The translations under genes and the position numbers were made by a program. A stretch of 64,000 nt of DNA, taken from DASQFQ01 sp038238015. Lineage in GTDB: Bacteria > Actinomycetota > Thermoleophilia > Solirubrobacterales > Solirubrobacteraceae. Below the pieces are notes generated by a model, which made no database searches, was not told the DNA's origin, and worked only from the letters and a program-made list of their open reading frames with translations. Position 1 is the stretch's first letter. Each line of letters opens with the position of its first letter. Below, piece after piece: positions 56,687 through 64,000 of the stretch. The stretch lies in contig JBBRYA010000001.1 of assembly GCA_038238015.1 (NCBI GenBank), forward strand, positions 85,782 through 149,781. Reading direction: 5' to 3'.

Positions 56687-58870
56687 TCAGATGCAGGACT
56701 TGGGCTGCGTGGAGCCTGGGTCCGTGCACTGCAGCGAGAACTTGGGCAGCTTGCCCTTGCGGATCGTGTAGCTGAAGACCTTGCCCTTGAAGCCGGGGGC
56801 CGAGACCACGATCGTGATCTTGGACCCCACCTTGAGCTTGGCGATCTTCTTGCGCTTCTTCTTCTTGGGCTTCGGGTTGAACAGCTTGGCGATGCTGAGC
56901 ACCTTCGTGGGCTTGGCCACCTTGATGACCTTCACCTTGAACGGGCAGCCCTTGCCCTTGCAGCCGACGGTGATCGTGGAGTTGCCGAGGATCTGCTTCA
57001 CCGCGAGCGACCGGACCTGGGTGTACTTCGCGAACGCCGCCCATGAGTTGGCCACCAGCGACGGGACGAGGCCGGCGGGGCCGCCGCCGCCACCGCCGCC
57101 GCTGGGGCCGACGACGCCGCCGCCGCCACCGCCGCTGGGCGGCGCGCCGACGTTGACGGTCACCGTAGCCGTGTCAGCCTGGACGCCGGCCCCGGTGGCC
57201 CGGAACGTGAACGTGTCTGTTCCGCTCGTCCCGATCAGGGGTCCGTAGGTCACATGGTTGCCCTGGGTGGCACCGAGCTGCCCCTTGGCCGGCTGGCTGA
57301 GGATCTCCCACGTGAGGGGGTCGCCGTCCGGATCCGTGCACGGTAGGTCGATCGTCACCGAGGTGTTGTGAGGAGTGTCAACTGATGTATTCGAGCAACC
57401 CGGGGCATGGTCGACAGCGAAGGAGAAGATCTTGCCGACGCTGACGCCGCTACCGAAGCCGTAGACGTGCTTGCCGTCCGGGCTTGGTAGCACGTACTCG
57501 ATGTTGGTATTCGTCCCGCCCTGGATCACTCCACCGCAGCTGTCGGTCTGATTCGAGGCTTCCAGACAACCGAAGTCGCCAGGCCTCAGTCCGAGTCTGC
57601 CGTTGCTCTGGCGGTCGAAGATACCGATGCGCTGGGATTCGTAGCCACTGGTGTAGACGTACTGGTTGTCGGGGGAGAGAGCGATATCGTGCACGCCGGC
57701 AAGAGCCTTGCTCTCCACAGTGCACTGGGAAGGGCTACCTGGATTCTCGGTGCAGTCACTCGGCCCGGCGTCTCGAGCCGTCAGGTCGTTCGAGACAGGA
57801 TCGCGGTCAACCGTCGTGACCCAGTTGTAGCTGCTGGTTCGCATCGCAAGCATTAGCTGCGTGCCGTCGTTGGTGATCGCGACCTGGTTCGGGGCGAAGA
57901 AGAGACCACCCGGCTGGCAGGGGGCGCTCGCGCCAAAGTACGAGACGCATCCCTGCGCCCCCGGTTGGGCACTGAGGACGCCGGTGCTCGTAGCGCGGTC
58001 CAGAGCGACCAGGGCATAGCAGGCCTGAACGGTCACGCAGCCCACGCTTCCGACGATGACGGCCTTGCCGTCTGGAGTCACCTCGATATCGCGAGGTTGG
58101 CTGCCGAGCTGCTGCACCACCGTGCAACCCTCCGCATCGGATACGCGCTTGATGCACCTCTCCGCCGTCGTGAGGCCAGCCTGGTTCAGAGTGCCGGTGG
58201 TCGTGTTGCGCTGGAAAACCGCGATAGCGTCCGAGCCGTAGCTCGCCACGTAGACCGATCTGTTGTCCGGACTTACCGCGACCGTAAAGGGGTTGTTCAG
58301 CCCCGTGGTCGTGAGGCAGCCGGTCGACGCGGCGCTGGTGAAGCAACCGTCGAAGACCGGCAGCCCGTCGGTGCCCAGCGAGAACGAGGCGATGCCGTCG
58401 GGTGCGGAGCCTCCGGCCGCACCCCCCACGACATAGAGGCTCTTGCCGTCGGGGCTGACGACCGCGCCTTGCGCATCTTCCAGCGGTGACGCGACGATCG
58501 TCGAGCAGCCGGCCGCGGCGCCCGCGGTGCTCGAGCGGATGCACGCCCGCTCCGTCAGCGCGCCCGTGTTGGTATCCCGCTCGAAGACGTTGATCGAATC
58601 CGAGTCGCGCCCAGGGACGTACAGGAACCTCCCGTTCGGGCTCATGGCGGGCTCGCCGACGTTCGTCATCGGCGCGGTTATGTTCGCGCAGCCCTGAAGC
58701 GCGGCATCGTCGAGACACCCGCCTGGGAGCGCGAGCTGCTTGAGCTTCCCGTCGATCGCAGCGGACGCGGATGACGGAACGGCGAGGAGGGCGACGAGCA
58801 GAATGAGGAGGCCGGTGGCGCGCAGGGCCTCCAACCTGCGGCGCTCCTTGCCGAACATGTTCCGTGGCAT
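56687..58870 (-). CDS. large secreted beta-propeller protein with Ig-like and basic C-terminal domains
   Basis: ATG 58870 gives a signal peptide ending in SSASA. Residues about 50-480 contain repeats of the form SPNGRFLYVPG...INVFERDTNTGALT, a lactonase/YVTN-type beta-propeller. A cadherin-like repeat (about 485-585) with DPDGDPLTW follows, then a Gly-rich linker. The C-terminal 110 residues form a domain with CKGKGCPFKVKV and a block of consecutive Lys/Arg. An ATG at 58858 is an alternative. It is probably a surface adhesin or carbohydrate-binding protein; no enzyme is implied. Base composition falls visibly in the propeller half. Confidence 0.75.
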   Translation of the reverse strand: MPRNMFGKERRRLEALRATGLLILLVALLAVPSSASAAIDGKLKQLALPGGCLDDAALQGCANITAPMTNVGEPAMSPNGRFLYVPGRDSDSINVFERDTNTGALTERACIRSSTAGAAAGCSTIVASPLEDAQGAVVSPDGKSLYVVGGAAGGSAPDGIASFSLGTDGLPVFDGCFTSAASTGCLTTTGLNNPFTVAVSPDNRSVYVASYGSDAIAVFQRNTTTGTLNQAGLTTAERCIKRVSDAEGCTVVQQLGSQPRDIEVTPDGKAVIVGSVGCVTVQACYALVALDRATSTGVLSAQPGAQGCVSYFGASAPCQPGGLFFAPNQVAITNDGTQLMLAMRTSSYNWVTTVDRDPVSNDLTARDAGPSDCTENPGSPSQCTVESKALAGVHDIALSPDNQYVYTSGYESQRIGIFDRQSNGRLGLRPGDFGCLEASNQTDSCGGVIQGGTNTNIEYVLPSPDGKHVYGFGSGVSVGKIFSFAVDHAPGCSNTSVDTPHNTSVTIDLPCTDPDGDPLTWEILSQPAKGQLGATQGNHVTYGPLIGTSGTDTFTFRATGAGVQADTATVTVNVGAPPSGGGGGGVVGPSGGGGGGGPAGLVPSLVANSWAAFAKYTQVRSLAVKQILGNSTITVGCKGKGCPFKVKVIKVAKPTKVLSIAKLFNPKPKKKKRKKIAKLKVGSKITIVVSAPGFKGKVFSYTIRKGKLPKFSLQCTDPGSTQPKSCI

Positions 58871-58921
58871 GGGGCGACCTAACCAGAAGCGATCCGGGCC
58901 CGCAAGCAATGCGGCCGTAGC

Positions 58922-59380
58922 TCAACGAGAGTTGGAGAGCTCGCGGCTTTTCGGGACTCCGGCCCGGACCACCACCGCAACGGAGCGTGGATGACCGCCG
59001 CTCCCGCCAGGAGAGTCGGGGTTTACGAGCGCGCCGAGGACGAGCAAACCCAGCACGAGGCCGCTAGAGGGTTCACGTGGGCGTACGACGCCCCCATGGG
59101 GAGGGGTGCGTTCTGCAGCAGGCAGGCGTAGGCGGTGAAGGCGAGCCAGGATCCGAACACCACCACGAGCCCGAGGGCGAGCACGGAGCGGAGGCTGAAC
59201 GCGCCCAGTTCGACCGAGCCGATCTCGCACGCCAGAGCGCCTGTCAGCGTGCAGACCAGCCGGCCGATGAGCAGCTGCCAGTCCGTCGACACCAGCGGGT
59301 CGCGCGGCCCATTTCGCAGTGGCGCCGACGACGCCAGCAGGCCGAGCAGGGAGGCTCCCCCGTCTGCCTGCCTGGCTGTG
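58922..59380 (-). pseudogene. 3' remnant of an EamA/DMT-family transporter
   Basis: One frame (59292-59023) reads PLVSTDWQLLIG-like start, then FGSWLAFTAYACLLQNAPL and YAHVNP. These match the second EamA repeat of DMT exporters. The frame then shifts near 59068, and the continuing end LVLGLLVLGALV ... SVAVVVRAG is found in another frame to the stop at 58922. The 5' half is missing. It is a decayed gene, not expressed as a transporter. Confidence 0.7.
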
Positions 59381-59415
59381 TAACGCGCCAGGGGCGCCCA
59401 GGGCTGCGAGAATAA

Positions 59416-59721
59416 TCTTCCTGCTCCACCCCATTACTAACCACGCGTGGCGTTCGAGGACGACGACACTCAGCGATCCAGGGGTTCGCGGCGGCCGGCG
59501 TCGGCGTCGCGCTGATCGCGGAGCTGGCGCTGAACTCGATCGGCGAGGACATGGTCGTCCGCTCGCTCGGGCGTGAGACGCCCGTCCGGCGCATCCACGC
59601 CGCGACGCTAGCGGGCGGCTATCGCTCACCGGCCAACGCCGCGATGCTCGCGATCCCTGCGGAGACGATCGCCGCCTACGCGCAGCGGCGGCCCGAACTC
59701 GCGCTTGCGCTCGCGGGATGA
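59416..59721 (+). pseudogene. 3' remnant of a LysR-family regulator
   Basis: The frame from 59416 reads IQGFAAAGVGVALI, MVVRSLGRETPVRRIH and AATLAGGYRSPANAAML, the C-terminal part of a LysR substrate-binding domain. The DNA-binding half is absent and a stop precedes it (59413). Its stop overlaps the aminotransferase start as ATGA. With the EamA remnant it marks a deletion between divergent genes. Confidence 0.75.
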
Positions 59722-60860
59722 GCCGGAGCGCCGCCCGCCTGGCGGGCTTCGGGACGACGGTCTTCACCGAGTACTCCGCGCTCGCCGAGCGCACCGGCGC
59801 GATCAATCTCGGCCAGGGCTTCCCCGACGAGGACGGCCCGGCGGAGGTGATCGAGGCGGCGGTGGCCGCGCTGCGCGCGGGCCACAACCAGTACGCGCCG
59901 CTCGCCGGCGTCCCCGTGCTCCGCGAGGCGATCGTCGCCCACCAGCGGCGCTTCTACGGGCTCGCCGTCGACCCCGGCGCCGAGGTGCTCGTGACCTTCG
60001 GCGCGACCGAGGCGATCGCGGCCGCGCTGCTCGGACTCTGCGACCCCGGCGACGAGGTCGTCACCTTCGAGCCGTGGTACGACTCCTATGCCGCCGCGAT
60101 CGCCCTGGCCGGCGGGCGCCACCGGCCCGTTGCCCTGCGCGCGCCCGGCTGGAGCTTCGATCCCGCCGAGTTCGAGGCCGCGCTGTCGCCGCGCACGCGG
60201 CTGCTGCTGCTCAACTCGCCGCACAACCCCACCGGCAAGGTGTTCACCCGTGACGAGCTCGAGCAGGTGGCGTCGGTGTGCCGGGAGCGCGATCTGGTGG
60301 CGATCACCGACGAGGTCTACGAGCACCTCGTCTACGACGGCGAGCACGTGCCGCTGGCAAGCCTGCCGGGCATGGCCGAGCGCACGTTGACGATCTCCTC
60401 GATCGGCAAGACGTTCTCGGTCACGGGCTGGAAGGTCGGCTGGGTCACCGGCCCGGCGCAGCTGGTCGCTGCCGTCCAGGGCGCCAAGCAGTTCCTCAGC
60501 TTCGCCGGCGGCACGCCGCTGCAGCACGCGGCCGCGGTGGCGCTGGGGCTCGGGGACGAGCACTACGCCCGCGTCGCCTCCGTGCTGCGCGCCAAGCGCG
60601 ACCGGCTCTGCGCCGGCCTGGAGCGAGCGGGGATGACAGTTCTGCGCCCGGCGGGGACCTACTTCGTCAACGCCGACGCCGGCGAGGACGCGGAGGCGTT
60701 CTGCCGCGCGCTGCCCGAGCGCGCCGGTGTGGTCGCGATCCCGAGCGCGGCCTTCTTCGGCGACCCCGAGCGCGCGCGGACGCTCGTGCGCTTCGCCTTC
60801 TGCAAGCGCGAGGAGGTCATCGACGAGGCGGCACGCCGCCTCGCGACGCTGAGCCTCTAG
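59718..60860 (+). CDS. class I/II pyridoxal-phosphate aminotransferase
   Basis: The 380-residue protein has INLGQGFPDEDGP, NQYAPLAG, NSPHNPTGKVF (Asn), DEVYEHLVYDG (Asp, Tyr) and the PLP Lys in SSIGKTFSVTGWKVGW. This is the subgroup of kynurenine/methionine and N-succinyldiaminopimelate aminotransferases; the exact substrate cannot be chosen. ATG 59718 overlaps the LysR-remnant stop. It converges with yihY in a shared palindrome. Confidence 0.9.
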   Translation: MSRSAARLAGFGTTVFTEYSALAERTGAINLGQGFPDEDGPAEVIEAAVAALRAGHNQYAPLAGVPVLREAIVAHQRRFYGLAVDPGAEVLVTFGATEAIAAALLGLCDPGDEVVTFEPWYDSYAAAIALAGGRHRPVALRAPGWSFDPAEFEAALSPRTRLLLLNSPHNPTGKVFTRDELEQVASVCRERDLVAITDEVYEHLVYDGEHVPLASLPGMAERTLTISSIGKTFSVTGWKVGWVTGPAQLVAAVQGAKQFLSFAGGTPLQHAAAVALGLGDEHYARVASVLRAKRDRLCAGLERAGMTVLRPAGTYFVNADAGEDAEAFCRALPERAGVVAIPSAAFFGDPERARTLVRFAFCKREEVIDEAARRLATLSL

Positions 60861-60876
60861 TGGAAGGGTCCACTAG
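60857..60876. terminator. palindrome holding both convergent stop codons
   Basis: CTAGTGGA (60857-60864) and TCCACTAG (60869-60876) pair over AGGG. The aminotransferase stop TAG lies in the left arm and the YihY stop in the right arm. Short, but symmetric for both directions. Confidence 0.5.
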
Positions 60877-61706
60877 TCCGGTCGCTCGCGCTCGATCTGC
60901 TCGCGCACCAGCGCATCGATCTGGATGCCCCCGAGCAGCACCAGCGCCGACATGTAGATGTAGGCGATCAGGACGACGACGGTGGCGAAGTTCCCGAAGA
61001 TCGACCCGTACGAGGCGACCGAGGTGAGGTACACGCCGAAGCCGATCGACATCACCACCCACGCCAAGATCACCAGCACCGAGCCGAAGCTGACCCAGCG
61101 CAGCGGCTGGTGCTGCTCGGGCCCGAAGCGCACGAGCAGCCCGACGGCGCACAGGAACAGGCCGGCCGCCGCCCCCCAGCGGACCAAGAACAGCAGCACG
61201 TCGGCCACCGTGCCGAACTCGCCGTAGAGCAGCGGGCCGAGCCCGACGATCGCGACCGCGAGCAGGAACAGCAGGGCGACTGCGATCGAGAGGGCGAAGG
61301 AGATCCCCATCCGCTGCCAGAACGTGCGGTGCTCGTCGGTGCGGTAGAGCTTGTTGAACGCGCCCATCACCGCGCGCACCGCGCCGGAGATCTGCCAGAT
61401 GGCGATCAGTAGCCCGGCCGTCACCCAGAAGACCTGCTTCGTGGTGAGGATCTTCAGCACGGAGCTGTTGACCACGTTGAAGGCTGCCGGAGAGACGTTG
61501 GACTTCAGCTGAGGGGCGATGTCGCTGCTCCACACGGTGTCGAGCGAGAAGAAGCCCATGAGCGCGAGCGCGAAGGCCAGGAACGGGACCAGCGCGGAGA
61601 AGATCTGGAACGAGATCGCGCTCGCGTAGGTGAGCAGGTCGTGCTCCAGGAAGGCGTCCACGAAGGCGGGCACCCCGCCGCGGATGTGGCGCGCCAGGGG
61701 CCTCAC
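60873..61706 (-). CDS. YihY/BrkB-family membrane protein
   Basis: The 277-residue protein has six membrane helices and family landmarks TYASAISFQIFSALVPF, ISGAVRAVMGAFNKLYRTDE and YGSIFGNFATVVVLIAYIYMSA. It is a polytopic inner-membrane protein; proposed roles in transport or lipid handling are unproven. The start is GTG at 61706. Confidence 0.9.
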   Translation of the reverse strand: MRPLARHIRGGVPAFVDAFLEHDLLTYASAISFQIFSALVPFLAFALALMGFFSLDTVWSSDIAPQLKSNVSPAAFNVVNSSVLKILTTKQVFWVTAGLLIAIWQISGAVRAVMGAFNKLYRTDEHRTFWQRMGISFALSIAVALLFLLAVAIVGLGPLLYGEFGTVADVLLFLVRWGAAAGLFLCAVGLLVRFGPEQHQPLRWVSFGSVLVILAWVVMSIGFGVYLTSVASYGSIFGNFATVVVLIAYIYMSALVLLGGIQIDALVREQIERERPD

Positions 61707-61771
61707 GCGGGCGCGTTTCCGCTCGCCAGCGGCCGGGGTAGGGCCATGGAAATCACGAAGGGAGATCCCGC

Positions 61772-62197
61772 ATGGCTGACGAGAAGACCGCGCGCGACAT
61801 CATGTCCGGCGACGCCCAGTGCGTAGGGGAGAAGGAGACGATCCTCGACGCGGCCAAGAAGCTTGCGGAGCTGAACGTGGGCGCCATGCCCATCTGCGGC
61901 GAGGACGAGCGGCTGAAGGGCATGCTCACGGATCGTGACATCGTGGTGAAGGTGCTGGCGCAGGGCAAGGACCCCTCCTCGACCACGGCGGGCGATCTCG
62001 CGGAGGGCAAGCCGGTCACGATCGGCGCCGATGACTCGATCGACGACGTACTGCGCACGATGTCCGAGCACCAGATTCGCCGGCTGCCGGTGATCGACGG
62101 GCGCGAGCTGATCGGCGTGGTCTCGCAGGCCGACGTGGCCCGCCACCTGCCGGACGAGAAGACGGGCGAGCTGGTGGAGGCGATCTCGGCAGGCTAG
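61772..62197 (+). CDS. tandem CBS-domain protein (141 aa)
   Basis: Two CBS motifs (residues about 8-62 and 75-132) with GAMPICGEDERLKGMLTDRDIV and RRLPVIDGRELIGVVSQADVA. Stand-alone CBS pairs bind adenine nucleotides and regulate partners. ATG 61772 is preceded by GGGAG. It is a single gene with no adjacent enzyme. Confidence 0.92.
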   Translation: MADEKTARDIMSGDAQCVGEKETILDAAKKLAELNVGAMPICGEDERLKGMLTDRDIVVKVLAQGKDPSSTTAGDLAEGKPVTIGADDSIDDVLRTMSEHQIRRLPVIDGRELIGVVSQADVARHLPDEKTGELVEAISAG

Positions 62198-62224
62198 CCC
62201 GCAGGGCAGCGGCGGCGCGGCGTG

Positions 62225-62268
62225 GGTCGAGACCACGTGTAGGCGGCGTCGGTCGAAACCACGTGTAG
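62225..62268. repeat. two near-identical 18-base direct repeats
   Basis: GGTCGAGACCACGTGTAG (62225-62242) and GGTCGAAACCACGTGTAG (62251-62268) differ at one base and repeat at 26-base spacing, between convergent stops. Each contains CACGTG. Confidence 0.6.
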
Positions 62269-62279
62269 TCCGCGCGGGG

Positions 62280-63845
62280 TCAGCGAGGCGGGCTCTGGTG
62301 GCCCCTTTGCTTCGGTGTGCAGGTCCGGTAGCGGCGGTGCTGAACGATCCTGCGCCCGCCGGTTGTCCGGATGACGATGCGCACTTGGAAGCGCCCCTTG
62401 GGCAGCCCGCGCAGGTTCACTACGGCGCGGGCGCGGAGGCGTCCGCGCGCCACGCCCACCCGCTTGCGGTGGACGAACACGCTCACGCGCCGCAGCCGGG
62501 TCCCGCGCGGCGAACGGACGTGGATCGCGAAGTGTCTGCGACTGCGACATACCCGATGCCCGCCGTTCGCGCCGGGCTGGCTGCCGGGTGCCTGACCGCC
62601 CGCGGAACTACCGCAGTCCGACGCGGAGTCCTTGAGGCGCACGATGTCGATCCCGCGCGTGTAGTCGACGGTGTAGACGATGTCGCACGTGATCCAGGAC
62701 GCGCTCGAGGTCTCGGCGCCCGGTCCGACGAAATGGCCGATCTCGCTGATCTTGCCCTGTTGGTCGACCCGCACGAAGCGCAGACCGTTGTCATAAGCAC
62801 CGAGCGCCACGACGCCTCCGTCGTGGAAGCTGGGCCGCTCCTGGAAGTAGTGCGGGGAGCAGCCCAGGACGTTGGCCGGCGGGTTTCCGTTGACGAAGGT
62901 GCTGTTGCTGAGATGGTAGGAGTCGACGAGCTTGAACATGCCCGTCGTGCGCCATCCCGACGTGTCGAACGTGCTGAAGTCACCCGAGCCGAGGTCGCAG
63001 TTGGGCGTCCCGTTGGTCTCGAAGGAGGCGAGCATGAACCGGTCTTCTCCTGCCCGCGGCCACAGCGCGGTGTGATAGCGCTTGGTGTCCGGCGTGTCGC
63101 TGCGCGCCAGCACCTTCGGGCTCACGAGGTCCTGTCGCGCGTCGAGCAGTTCGATCGGCGCGGACGCCGTGAGGATGATGCCAGGCGTGAGCTCGGTGAC
63201 GTCGTGGACGTTGCGCGAGGGAAGGGCGCCACTCGCGGTCCAGTCGCCCAGCATCTTCGGGTTCGCCGGGTCGCGCAGGTCGACCACCTCGCCGGTCCGC
63301 AGCGGTCCGGCGGAGCTGACGAGATGGTAGCTGCCGTAGGCGAAGTCACAGCCCTGGACGCAGGTCATCGTGTGCGTTCCGGCGCCGGCCAGCTCGGCGC
63401 TCAGGCGCGGGTTGCGCTTGTCGCGGACGTCGTAGACATAGAGGCTGCCGGTGGTCGCGAAGTCCGTGAACAGCAGAACGTCGCCGTTGGTCGCGACGTC
63501 CTCGTTCTCAAAGCGGCACGGGAACTCGACCCGCGACATCAGCTTCGGGTGCACGGGGTCCTCGACGTCGTAGATCGAGAAGTGCGAGGAGCCGGTGACG
63601 TAGAAGTAGTGCCCGACCAGGCGGCCGCCCGGGTCCAGGCCGCCCGCCTCGCCGGGGATCGAGCCGAGGACGTCGACGTTCGCGGACTTGAAGATCGGGC
63701 CCTGCGCCGGATCGCTGCGGGGGGCGCAGCGGTCCACGAGCGGGATGTCGCCGTGGGCCTGTTGGGCGCCCGCGGCGGCCAGCGCCGCCGTAAGCATCGC
63801 CGCGCAGACGAGTGCCCGCCGAGCCTGGTTGAACGCCCTGGTCAT
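62280..63845 (-). CDS. secreted LVIVD-repeat protein with C-terminal beta domain
   Basis: The 521-residue protein has a signal peptide ending in AQQAHG and LVIVD-type propeller repeats (SIYDVEDPVHPKLMSRVEF, VYDVRDKRNPRLSAEL, VVDLRDPANPKMLGDW). Its C-terminal domain ends LRGLPKGRFQVRIVIRTTGG ... RRYRTC. The same C-terminal domain ends the partial gene upstream. ATG 63845 overlaps that gene's stop (ATGA). Probably an extracellular surface protein; function is unknown. Confidence 0.85.
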   Translation of the reverse strand: MTRAFNQARRALVCAAMLTAALAAAGAQQAHGDIPLVDRCAPRSDPAQGPIFKSANVDVLGSIPGEAGGLDPGGRLVGHYFYVTGSSHFSIYDVEDPVHPKLMSRVEFPCRFENEDVATNGDVLLFTDFATTGSLYVYDVRDKRNPRLSAELAGAGTHTMTCVQGCDFAYGSYHLVSSAGPLRTGEVVDLRDPANPKMLGDWTASGALPSRNVHDVTELTPGIILTASAPIELLDARQDLVSPKVLARSDTPDTKRYHTALWPRAGEDRFMLASFETNGTPNCDLGSGDFSTFDTSGWRTTGMFKLVDSYHLSNSTFVNGNPPANVLGCSPHYFQERPSFHDGGVVALGAYDNGLRFVRVDQQGKISEIGHFVGPGAETSSASWITCDIVYTVDYTRGIDIVRLKDSASDCGSSAGGQAPGSQPGANGGHRVCRSRRHFAIHVRSPRGTRLRRVSVFVHRKRVGVARGRLRARAVVNLRGLPKGRFQVRIVIRTTGGRRIVQHRRYRTCTPKQRGHQSPPR

Positions 63846-64000
63846 CTGTGGGCTCCTCTCGTGCAGGTGCGGTAGTGGCGCGTGCGCGCGAGCGTTCGCC
63901 CGGTCGTCGTGCGTACGACGACCCGCACGGTGTAGCGGCCCTTGCCCAGCCCGCGCAGGTCGATCCGCGCGCGCGGGCGCCGGCCGCGCAGCCGCCGCCC
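63842..64000 (-). CDS. C-terminus of a paralogous secreted protein, cut by the window edge
   Basis: The frame is open from the edge to TGA at 63842-63844 and reads IDLRGLGKGRYTVRVVVRTT ... TRHYRTC. This is the same C-terminal domain as in the adjoining LVIVD protein (LRGLPKGRFQVRIVIRTT...YRTC). It appears to be a tandem duplicate, translationally coupled to the next gene. Confidence 0.75.
   Translation of the reverse strand, partial: GRRLRGRRPRARIDLRGLGKGRYTVRVVVRTTTGRTLARTRHYRTCTRGAHR

Noticed and set aside
1..64000. CRISPR arrays, insertion sequences and rRNA genes
   Set aside because: No regularly spaced repeat series, transposase motifs or rRNA-like stretches were found on reading the window.

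Overview
The window is a high-GC chromosomal segment, most likely from an actinobacterium of the Thermoleophilia/Solirubrobacterales type. This assignment is an inference. It rests on the strong GC bias at third codon positions, the actinobacterial uvrC-rapZ-gap-pgk-tpi order, SecG, an M36/PKD protease, many secreted proteins with Lys-rich or Gly-rich tails, a wax ester synthase/DGAT, and frequent promoters so close to the start codon that leaderless mRNAs are likely. No 16S or other decisive marker is present.

Positions 1-4100 look like accessory DNA. A tightly overlapping minus-strand run of small unknown genes (one with a helix-turn-helix, one with a zinc ribbon) ends near the 5'-truncated remnant of a peptidase M15 / lytic transglycosylase gene at about 4109-4636. 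From 4690 to 8105 there are secreted or metal-dependent proteins: an M43 protease, a small beta-rich protein, a Cys-containing secreted protein and a zinc-ribbon phosphoesterase-like protein. Divergent from the last is pstS-pstC-pstA-pstB, followed by a lipoprotein and two more zinc-ribbon proteins. A scrap of a sugar transporter lies at 13986-14117.

Positions 14124-21581 carry lipid functions (PLD-family enzyme, patatin-like lipase, acyltransferase, WS/DGAT), a HIRAN protein, threonine aldolase and a secreted glycosidase-like protein. Positions 21650-28964 carry uvrC, rapZ and the glycolytic operon gap-pgk-tpiA-gpmI. The yvcK and whiA genes that usually sit between rapZ and gap are missing from this spot. 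A large M36 protease, MarR and Tgt follow, then a Ser/Thr kinase operon with a Thr/Pro-rich lipoprotein and a metallophosphoesterase. Next come an M48 protease, a STAS/DUF3467 pair, rlmH, a TrkA-type channel and argS.

Positions 41069-48012 hold a cytochrome c maturation locus (ccdA-ccmH-thioredoxin on one strand; ccmE-ccmF-ccmI-like on the other). It is split by tRNA-Gly(CCC) and kup, whose start codon abuts the tRNA. After secG come tldE/pmbA, a UDP-glucose pyrophosphorylase, an iron-type alcohol dehydrogenase and an ATPase bracketed by GCGTNACGC repeats. A homogentisate operon (hppD-hmgA) follows, with a divergent Lrp regulator and a palindrome over the hppD start.

The right end (56687-64000) holds large secreted beta-propeller-like proteins, a deletion scar joining the 3' halves of a divergent EamA transporter / LysR regulator pair, an aminotransferase, a YihY-family membrane protein, a CBS-domain protein and two tandem LVIVD-type secreted proteins, the last cut by the window edge.
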